Shown: positions 17,933 to 24,300 of the stretch, one piece after another
Position numbering within the stretch: the first letter of the stretch is position 1
Layout of the letters: every line of letters starts with the position of its first letter
From: Streptomyces sp. CGMCC 4.7035
Lineage (GTDB): Bacteria > Actinomycetota > Actinomycetes > Streptomycetales > Streptomycetaceae
DNA length: 64,000 nucleotides
Direction of reading: 5' to 3'
NCBI RefSeq assembly: GCF_031583065.1
Contig: NZ_CP134053.1
Coordinates: 5,187,001 to 5,251,000 of the forward strand
Made by a program: the position numbers and the translations under genes
Notes under the pieces: model-generated
Databases searched by the model: none
What the model saw: only the letters and a program-made list of their open reading frames with translations
Told to the model about the DNA's origin: nothing

Positions 17933-18753
17933 CTAGGCCGAGAACGTCCCGGGTGTCCCCTCGCAGCCGTCCGATTCGCCCGGCGGCCTGACCCACGGAC
18001 AGGCGTCGGCCCGGTCCTCCGCCGTGTGCGGGGTCGGCGCCCGTCCGATCCTGCGGTCGGCCGGGCGCACCACTCCCCCTCGGACGGAGCGCCGTTGCCA
18101 TGACGGCTGCTGTCGATGACGGCGCCCAGGCTCGCGGGACCGCCGAGGCCGTCCAGTACCTCACGGGCGTACGCGACCTCGTCGCCGGTGCGGTGGAAGT
18201 CGGGGGACAGTTGGTCACCTTCTCGGCCGTGAACACCGAGCTTGTGCGCTCGGCGGTTCACACCTCGTCGCGCTCCTCGGCTGTCGCCGGCTGCGGCATC
18301 GAGGTCACATCCGCCCTGACAGGCGCGAGAGGCGGTGACAAGGCCCGACACCGAGGGGACCCCGGTGACACCAGCCTGGTCGACACCAACCGCAGGTGAC
18401 AGTAGAGCCGCTCGGGAGCGGCCCAGGTACTCGGCCTGCCGGTGTGCGTGAAGGCCGTCCGGCTCGGTACGGCGGACGCGAGGGGTTTGGTGCCGGGGAC
18501 GGCGTGACCGGCGATGCCGACGGCACGACGGGCGGCGGCTTGCCGACCGTCGGGCGGGGCACGGCCGGCCGGACGGGCCCGGTCGGCGGCGGGGCCGTCG
18601 TCGAGCGCCGACATCGTCCCCACCACGGTGCCCGCCGCGACCACCACCGAGGCCGCCGCGACCATGGCACCGCGCCGGGCGGCGCGTCTGCGCCGGGCCC
18701 TGCGCGCGGCGGGCCCTGCGCGCGGCGGGCCGCCGGACGCGTGAACCTGACAT
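17933..18753 (-). pseudogene. decayed secreted GH6 (cellulase) gene
   Basis: No intact frame exists, but cellulase pieces are scattered over three frames. The start (ATG at 18753 with a GGGGGAG site) encodes an arginine-rich leader. If one copy of the 16-bp duplication at 18695-18726 is removed, the leader runs into the hydrophobic segment 'MVAAASVVVAAGTVVGTMSA', a secretion signal. Near the 3' end are 'FHRTGDEVAYAREVLDGLGG', 'VIDSSRHGNGAP' and 'GEWC'. After a frameshift come 'ADACPWVRPPGESDGC' and a stop at 17933. These match the GH6 motifs for the catalytic domain end. The central part is scrambled and shorter than a functional enzyme. Family assignment rests on the C-terminal third. Confidence 0.7.
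18695..18726. repeat. 16-bp perfect tandem duplication (frameshifting)
   Basis: GGGCCCTGCGCGCGGC occurs twice in direct succession (18695-18710, 18711-18726). Sixteen is not a multiple of three, and deleting one copy restores the signal-peptide frame of the GH6 relic. It is the most likely first inactivating lesion. Confidence 0.9.
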
Positions 18754-18861
18754 GTGCCGCTCCCCCCGTCCCCCTCTTGGCCCACCGCCGGGTTCCCCCG
18801 TTCCGGGGAAGCCCGCGGGCCGGTGGCACTCCGTTCGGCCCAAGCCTGGAACCCTGCCCTC

Positions 18862-19536
18862 ATGGTGCGGTTGGAGCAGTTCACGACGGAAGTGGACACG
18901 GTCGTCTCACGTATGCGCGCGCTCGGTGAGAGCTGGCCGGAACACGACGGCGTCGCGGTCTTCAACCGCGTCTACCTCGCCGTCACCGAGGAGGTCGACC
19001 AGCGTCTGGACGCCGGGTGCTTCGCGGACCGGCGGGCCGCGATCACGCTGGACGTCCGGTTCGCCGAGCGGTATCTGTCCGTGGCCGAAGAGGGACCCAT
19101 GCCCGCCTGCTGGCGGCCGCTGTTCCAGTTCCGGCGCCATCCCGGCGTACGACCGCTTCAGTTCGCTCTCGCGGGCATCAATGCGCACATCGGTCACGAC
19201 CTCGCGCTGGCCGTCGTGGACGCCTGCCGTACGCTCGGCTGTCAACCGGCCGATCTGGAGGACGAGTTCGACCGCGTGGGCGACATCCTGGTCTCCCTGG
19301 AGGAGCGCATCCGCGAGGATCTGATGCCCGGTCCCGATGTGCTCCAGATCGCCGACCCGCTCACGCACCTGCTCGGCTCGTGGAGCCTGGAGCGGGCGCG
19401 CGAGGCCGCCTGGGCGGCGGGCCGGGCACTGTGGGCGCTGCGGGAACTTCCGGACGTCACCGAGGAGTTCGCGCAGCGGCTGGACGCGGCGGTGGGATTC
19501 GCGAGTCGCATGCTGCTCACGCCGCTGCCGGACTGA
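18862..19536 (+). CDS. DUF5995 family protein
   Basis: 224 residues, all-helical, cytosolic, no signal peptide. The hallmark 'LAGINAHIGHDLALAVVDAC' (a conserved Asn-His-x-x-x-Asp segment) near residue 105 matches DUF5995. No enzymatic function is known to me for this family. The ATG at 18862 is used because translation upstream of it has no family resemblance. It is followed 90 bp later by the F420-type oxidoreductase gene in the same direction. It starts just beyond the GH6 relic, which faces away. Confidence 0.75.
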   Translation: MVRLEQFTTEVDTVVSRMRALGESWPEHDGVAVFNRVYLAVTEEVDQRLDAGCFADRRAAITLDVRFAERYLSVAEEGPMPACWRPLFQFRRHPGVRPLQFALAGINAHIGHDLALAVVDACRTLGCQPADLEDEFDRVGDILVSLEERIREDLMPGPDVLQIADPLTHLLGSWSLERAREAAWAAGRALWALRELPDVTEEFAQRLDAAVGFASRMLLTPLPD

Positions 19537-19626
19537 TCCGGCCATCCGCGCCTGTCGCGACCGGAACACCCTTGTGACCGCTGTACGTTGAGTCGGAGGC
19601 ACATCCATGGTGAAGGAGCGACAGGT

Positions 19627-20556
19627 ATGGCGACCCGGCTCGGACTCAGCCTCCCCCAGAACAAGCAGTACGACATCGGGCGTGACGTGCCCGACGTGGC
19701 ACGCGCCGCCGAGGAGATCGGCTACGAGAGCCTGTGGGTGTACGAGCGGGCACTGTTCCCCGAGGCGGCCTCCCAGGGCCTGTACGGCATCGAGGGACTG
19801 CCCTGGCCGGACAGCTACCGCGGGGTGGCCGAGCCCCTGGTGACGCTCACGCTCGCCGCCGCTGCCACCCGGCGCGCCCGGCTCGGCACGAGCGTGCTCG
19901 TGGCGCCCCTGCACGTGCCGTTCCAGCTCGCCAAGGCGTTCGCCTCGCTGGACGCGGCGAGCGGCGGCCGGGTCGTGGCGGGCCTGGGCACGGGCTGGTC
20001 CCTGGACGAGTACGCGGCGGCATCGGTCCGCCCGTTCGAGGAGCGCGGTCAGATCCTGGACGAGGTGATCGAGGTGTGCCGCGCGGTCTGGGGCCCCGAT
20101 CCGGTCACTTATGAGGGCAGGCTCACGAAGATCTCCTCGGCGACCGTCGCCCCCAAACCGGCCCGGCCGATCCCGATCCTGCTGGCCGCGACGAACAAGA
20201 AGGCCCAGCGGCGGCTCGTCGACAAGGCCGACGGCTGGATGCCGGTGGGCCTGGGTGCCGGTCAGCTGGCCGCGCAGTGGCGCGCGTTGCAGGACCTGGC
20301 CGCCGAGCGGGGCCGCACCGAGCCCCTCCAGGCGGTGCTGCGCACCAACGCGGCGTACTCGGCCAAGGCGTACGACGGCGCGGACCGCGGCCCCTTCCAG
20401 GGGAACGTCGAGCAGATCGTGGAGGACCTGGCGGCACACGCCGAGGTCGGCCTCGACGAGATTTTCATCGACATCCAGGGCGCGACGCGGGACGCGCAGG
20501 AGCTGAAGGACGTGGCCGCGGAGCTGTACACGGCGGCACGGGCGGCCGGGATCTGA
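19627..20556 (+). CDS. luciferase-like (LLM) F420-dependent oxidoreductase
   Basis: 309-residue TIM-barrel flavin/F420 enzyme of the luciferase-like monooxygenase family. 'GLSLPQNKQYDIGRDVPDVA' starts the barrel; 'GYESLWVYERALFPEAA', 'ARLGTSVLVAPLHVPFQLAK' and 'LDAASGGRVVAGLGTGWSLD' are standard family landmarks. In actinomycetes such proteins usually use F420; the substrate is unknown. The ATG at 19627 is preceded by GAAGGAG with 7-base spacing. It converges on the lysine monooxygenase gene across a short tandem repeat. Confidence 0.88.
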   Translation: MATRLGLSLPQNKQYDIGRDVPDVARAAEEIGYESLWVYERALFPEAASQGLYGIEGLPWPDSYRGVAEPLVTLTLAAAATRRARLGTSVLVAPLHVPFQLAKAFASLDAASGGRVVAGLGTGWSLDEYAAASVRPFEERGQILDEVIEVCRAVWGPDPVTYEGRLTKISSATVAPKPARPIPILLAATNKKAQRRLVDKADGWMPVGLGAGQLAAQWRALQDLAAERGRTEPLQAVLRTNAAYSAKAYDGADRGPFQGNVEQIVEDLAAHAEVGLDEIFIDIQGATRDAQELKDVAAELYTAARAAGI

Positions 20557-20645
20557 CCGACCGCTGCCGGGCACGGCCGGAATCCGACCGACCGCCGTCG
20601 GGCACGGCCGGAATCCGACCGACCGCCGTCGGGCACGGCTGGAAT
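20553..20645. repeat. three 31-bp tandem repeats between convergent genes
   Basis: Copies at 20553-20583, 20584-20614 and 20615-20645 differ at only a few bases and are followed by a partial fourth. The core reads CCGACCGACCGCCGTCGGGC. The array starts in the stop region of the LLM gene and ends 45 bp before the convergent flavoenzyme stop, so it may act in transcription termination. Confidence 0.85.
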
Positions 20646-20690
20646 CCGACCGGCCGTGCCTGTCCCGGCCGCCCCTGGGCCCGGCCCGGC

Positions 20691-22403
20691 TCAGTCCTCC
20701 GGCAGTTCCACCGGTGCGATCTCGTCGTAGACGTCGCCGGGGCCGGGGTTGACCGGGTCGGTCTCGCCCCCGAAGTGGTGCATGACGCCCCACACGGCGT
20801 TGAGCGCGGTCTGCACGGCGCCCTCGGCCCAGCCGGCCGTCCAGGAGATGTCGTCGCCGGCGAGGAAGATGCCACGCTTGTCGTCGGGCAGCCGGTCCTG
20901 CATGAAGTGCGTGAACAGGCGCCGCTGGTAGCGGTAGTGGCCGGGCAGGTTGGCCTTGAACGCGCCCATGAAGTAGGGCTCGTTCTCCCAGGAGACGGTC
21001 ACCGGGTTGCCGATGATGTGCTTCCTGATGTCGACCTTCGGGTAGATCTCGCCGAGCGACTTCAGCATGACCTCCATCCGCTCGTTCGCGGACAGCGGCA
21101 GCCACTTCAGGCTGTCGTCGCACCAGGTGTAGGACAGGCAGATGACGGCGGGCTTGTCCGGGCCGTCGTCGAGGAGGTAGGTGCCGCGCGTCATGCGGTC
21201 GGTGAGCGTCATCGACATGACGTCCCGGCCCGTCGGATTTCCCTTGTCGTCGACGGCCTTGTCGAGCCAGAAGGGCCGGTCGACGGGGACGAACAGCTTC
21301 GAGCTCTCCATGTAGTGGGTGCGCTCGATCGCCGTCCAGTGGTCGATCGGGAAGAGCGAGTCGTCGCAGGCGATCTTGGACAGCAGCATCCAGGACTGGG
21401 CGGTGAAGATCGCGGCCTTGTAGGTGCGGATGTCGCCGTTCGCGTCCGTCACCGTGATCTGGTTGCCGGCGGTGCGGTGCAGCCGAGTCACGGCGGGGCG
21501 CGGCTCGCCGTCCACGTGGAGGGACTTCAGCGAGGTGCCGTAGGGCCAGTGGACGATCTTCTCCGGCTCGCGCTCCCACAGGCGCAGGGGCAGCTGCTGG
21601 GAGCCGCCGACGATGCCGCGGTGGTGGTCGTCGGCCTCGGTGTAGACGACGCGGAGGATCTCCAGGATGGAGTTGGGGAAGTCGGTGTCCCAGCCGCCGG
21701 TACCGAAGCCGACCTGGCCGAAGATCTCGCGGTGCCGGAAGGACTTGAAGGCCTCGGAGTCGCAGAGGAAGCCGTAGAAGGTCTGGTTGTCGAGCTTCTC
21801 GACGAGCTTCGCCCAGATCTCTCGGATGCGCGGCACGTCCCGCTCGCGCATGGCGCGGTTCATGTCGGAGAAGTCGGCGCCCTCTTCCAGACACCGGTTC
21901 CAGGCGTCGGCCACGTCGCGGTAGACCTGGGGCAGGTCGTCGAGGGTCTCGGCGTAGTGGCTCTCGCCCTTGAGGTCGACGACGGTCGACGGGGTCGCCT
22001 CGGCCAGCGGGTTGGGGAACGGCCTCGTCTCCAGGTCGACCAGGTCGATGTAGTGCTGCAACGCGGTGGAGGACGGCGGGAAGCGCATGGCGCCCATCTC
22101 GGCGGTCAGCGAGGGGTCGCACCCGTCGAAGCCCACGGTCCGCAGCCGGCCGCCGATCTGGTCGGCCTCGTACACGACGGGCTTGAGGCCCATCTTCATC
22201 AGCTCGTACGCGGCCACGATGCCGGACAGGCCACCGCCGATGACGGCGACCTCGGTGCCGTGCTCGGTCGCGGGTATCTGACCGAGGCCCGCCGGGTGGG
22301 CGAGGAAGTCGTCGTACGCGTACGGAAAGTCCGGCCCGAACATGGTGATCGGCGGCTGCTGCTCGTCTGTGTGCTGGACGGCGTTGGGCACCGTGGACGT
22401 CAT
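20691..22403 (-). CDS. davB: flavin monooxygenase, probable L-lysine 2-monooxygenase
   Basis: 570-residue FAD enzyme of the monoamine oxidase fold. It has an FAD dinucleotide motif 'VAVIGGGLSGIVAAYELMKM' (about residue 53) followed by 'PVVYEADQIGGRLRT', and a C-terminal FAD site 'GIFLAGDDISWTAGWAEGAV'. As I remember the Pseudomonas DavB sequence, the N-terminal 'PITMFGPDFPYAYDDFLAHP' and the 'SMTLTDRMTRGTYL' stretch agree closely with it. DavB oxidatively decarboxylates lysine to 5-aminovaleramide. The amidase DavA is encoded just upstream (47 bp), completing the two-step unit. A related tryptophan or phenylalanine 2-monooxygenase is the main alternative. Confidence 0.78.
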   Translation of the reverse strand: MTSTVPNAVQHTDEQQPPITMFGPDFPYAYDDFLAHPAGLGQIPATEHGTEVAVIGGGLSGIVAAYELMKMGLKPVVYEADQIGGRLRTVGFDGCDPSLTAEMGAMRFPPSSTALQHYIDLVDLETRPFPNPLAEATPSTVVDLKGESHYAETLDDLPQVYRDVADAWNRCLEEGADFSDMNRAMRERDVPRIREIWAKLVEKLDNQTFYGFLCDSEAFKSFRHREIFGQVGFGTGGWDTDFPNSILEILRVVYTEADDHHRGIVGGSQQLPLRLWEREPEKIVHWPYGTSLKSLHVDGEPRPAVTRLHRTAGNQITVTDANGDIRTYKAAIFTAQSWMLLSKIACDDSLFPIDHWTAIERTHYMESSKLFVPVDRPFWLDKAVDDKGNPTGRDVMSMTLTDRMTRGTYLLDDGPDKPAVICLSYTWCDDSLKWLPLSANERMEVMLKSLGEIYPKVDIRKHIIGNPVTVSWENEPYFMGAFKANLPGHYRYQRRLFTHFMQDRLPDDKRGIFLAGDDISWTAGWAEGAVQTALNAVWGVMHHFGGETDPVNPGPGDVYDEIAPVELPED

Positions 22404-22450
22404 GGGGTACGGACTCCTTGCACGAAAGAACGCTGGGGAAGGCTGAGGGA

Positions 22451-23278
22451 TCAGACGAGGGACCCGTAGAGGCCGGGGCGGCGGTCCTTCAGATACGGGT
22501 TCGCCTCCCGGGAGGCGGCGAGGTGGGCGGGGTCGACGTCGGCGAGGACGAGTTCCTCGACGCGGCCGGCGCGGGCCCGGGCGATCCCGTCGGGTCCGGC
22601 GAGGGTGGAGAGCCCGACGAACTCGAACTCCCCTTCCTGGCCGACGCGGTTGACGTACGCGACGTACATCTGGTTCTCGAAGGCCCGCACCGGGACGAGG
22701 GACTCGGCGACGAACTGGAACGGATGCATCTGGGCCGTCGGGACCACGAGGAGGTCGGTGCCGGCCAGGGCGTGGGCGCGGACGTTCTCCGGGAACTCGA
22801 CGTCGTAGCAGATCATGATCCCGACGCGGAGGCCGTCCAGTTCGGCCTGGACGACCGGCTGATCGCCCGGGGTGAAGTGGTCGCGCTCGAAGCAGCCGAA
22901 GAGGTGGGTCTTGCGGTAGTTCGCGAGACGGGTGCCGTGGGCGGAGATCAGTTGGGCGGAGTTGAAGACCTTCCCCCCGCCTTCGGCCGGGGGCACCCCC
23001 ATCTCGCTTCGCTCGCCGGAGCGCTCGGGATAGCCGTAGGCGATCGCCAGGCCGTGCCTCGCCGCGATCTCGGCGACCGCGTCCGCCCCGTCGCCGTCGG
23101 CCGGCTCGGCGAGCCGGGCGATCTCGCCGCCGATCGCGTACCCGGTGAGGAACATCTCCGGCGCCACCAGCAGGCCGGCGCCCGCCGCGGCGGCACGGCC
23201 CGCGGCCTCGTCGAGGACCTTGAGGTTCTCGGCGACCGAGCCGAGACGGCCGGAGCTCTGGAGCAGGGCGGTGCGCAT
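22451..23278 (-). CDS. davA: nitrilase-superfamily amidase, probable 5-aminovaleramidase
   Basis: 275-residue carbon-nitrogen hydrolase with the Glu-Lys-Cys triad at E41 ('APEMFLTGY'), K123 ('NYRKTHLFG') and C157 ('IMICYDVEFPENV'). 'AYGYPERS' and 'FNSAQLISAHGTRL' follow the DavA pattern. The expected reaction is hydrolysis of 5-aminovaleramide to 5-aminovalerate and ammonia in lysine breakdown. It is the first gene of a two-gene unit with the monooxygenase. A short insert (about residues 88-101, 'SGERSEMGVPPAEGGG') is longer than in the Pseudomonas protein as I recall it. Confidence 0.78.
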   Translation of the reverse strand: MRTALLQSSGRLGSVAENLKVLDEAAGRAAAAGAGLLVAPEMFLTGYAIGGEIARLAEPADGDGADAVAEIAARHGLAIAYGYPERSGERSEMGVPPAEGGGKVFNSAQLISAHGTRLANYRKTHLFGCFERDHFTPGDQPVVQAELDGLRVGIMICYDVEFPENVRAHALAGTDLLVVPTAQMHPFQFVAESLVPVRAFENQMYVAYVNRVGQEGEFEFVGLSTLAGPDGIARARAGRVEELVLADVDPAHLAASREANPYLKDRRPGLYGSLV

Positions 23279-23462
23279 GCGTGTTCTCCACCGGTGCGGA
23301 AGGGGGGCGGGGGCCAGATAGACGGTACGGTCGGCGCCCTCGGCCGGACAAGAAGGAGCCGTTGCGCGCCGGTGAGCGGATCGTTGCGTCCGTCGCGGGC
23401 CGGGCGGCGATTCGTTGCGCGCCCTTGTCTTGCGCTTGTCTTGCCGCGGAATCCCGCCGGGC

Positions 23463-23843
23463 TCAGAGTTCCCGCAGCCGCTCCACGATCTCCCGCAGCA
23501 GTTCCGGGTCCGCCGCCGGGCCGCCCCGTGCCGCGGGCCGCGGCGCGTCGATGCGCACCAGACCGGCCTCGGCCAGGTCGCCGACCAGCACGCGTACGAC
23601 CGTCAGCGGCAGATCGGCGTCCGCGGCAAGCTCGACGACCGGCCGGGGCCGGCGGCGCACCAGGTCCAGCAGGGATGTGCGGGCGTGGTCGACGCTCGGC
23701 TGTCCCTCGTCCGCTTCCAGCGCCGTGACCTGCGACATCAGGTCGATGGTGTGTCGCTGCGAGGGCCGGGTCCGGCCCCGCGTCACGGTGTAGGGGCGCA
23801 CCATCGACCCGGTCTCGTCCTCGTACCAGTGGTCGTCGGTCAC
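23463..23843 (-). CDS. cvnC: conservon protein CvnC (DUF742)
   Basis: 126 residues, starting with GTG at 23843. 'SMVRPYTVTRGRTRPSQRHT' followed by a winged-helix-like C-terminus ('LPLTVVRVLVGDLAEAGLVRI') is the DUF742 signature. In Streptomyces conservons CvnA (sensor), CvnB (roadblock), CvnC (DUF742) and CvnD (GTPase) form a membrane-associated, eukaryote-like G-protein complex. Here cvnC starts 7 bp after cvnB, but no cvnD follows; the next gene is the amidase, 184 bp away. Confidence 0.9.
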   Translation of the reverse strand: MTDDHWYEDETGSMVRPYTVTRGRTRPSQRHTIDLMSQVTALEADEGQPSVDHARTSLLDLVRRRPRPVVELAADADLPLTVVRVLVGDLAEAGLVRIDAPRPAARGGPAADPELLREIVERLREL

Positions 23844-23850
23844 GGCCGGA

Positions 23851-24300
23851 TCAGCGGCCCGCGGGGTCCGCGGCCGAGCGCATGGCGGCGTCCATGTGGC
23901 GGCCGACCCGGCGGACGAGCAGTGCCATCTCGTGGGCCAGCTGTCCGATGTCGGTCTGCACCTCGCTGAGCACCGCCAGCCTGCTCCCGTCGCCGGCCGG
24001 TGTGATGAAGAGGTAGGCGTCGTCGAGCATCACCATGGTCTGCCGTACCGAACCGGCCGCGAACCGCTCCCCCGCCGAGCGGGCCAGGCTGTGGAAGCCG
24101 GAGCAGACGGCGGCGAGATGCTCGATGTCCCGTCTGCGCATGCCCTCCGAGCAGCTCAGCGGGAGGCCGTCCGCGGTGAGGAGGACGGCCTGGCGCACGT
24201 GGTCGGTCCTGGTCACAAGGTCGTCGAGCAGCCAGCCGAGGTCCGTGCCGGGCGGCCGGTCCGCCTCGGCGGGGTGCTCGGGGGTCTGGTCAGGGCGCAT
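23851..24300 (-). CDS. cvnB: conservon protein CvnB (roadblock/LC7)
   Basis: 149-residue roadblock/LC7 domain protein. 'DLGWLLDDLVTRTDHVRQAV' and 'VLLTADGLPLSCSEGM' form the first strand-helix pair. The ATG at 24300 overlaps the end of the sensor kinase by 11 bp. In conservons the roadblock protein acts as a partner or activating protein of the CvnD GTPase; with no CvnD beside it, any GTPase partner would have to be encoded elsewhere. Confidence 0.9.
   Translation of the reverse strand: MRPDQTPEHPAEADRPPGTDLGWLLDDLVTRTDHVRQAVLLTADGLPLSCSEGMRRRDIEHLAAVCSGFHSLARSAGERFAAGSVRQTMVMLDDAYLFITPAGDGSRLAVLSEVQTDIGQLAHEMALLVRRVGRHMDAAMRSAADPAGR

Noticed and set aside
17857..18843. 328-codon minus-strand frame as a real gene
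   Set aside because: It contains one frame of the GH6 relic but mixes coding and non-coding pieces and starts upstream of the signal peptide; better described as a pseudogene.
18907..22122. 1071-codon minus-strand open frame
   Set aside because: It is out of frame with davB and antisense to the LLM and DUF5995 genes; its composition is Arg/Pro/Gly-rich as expected for a shadow frame.
20691..23278. IaaM-IaaH indole-acetic acid pathway
   Set aside because: The amidase is of the nitrilase superfamily with DavA-like motifs rather than the amidase-signature IaaH type, so the lysine route fits better, although substrate remains to be shown.
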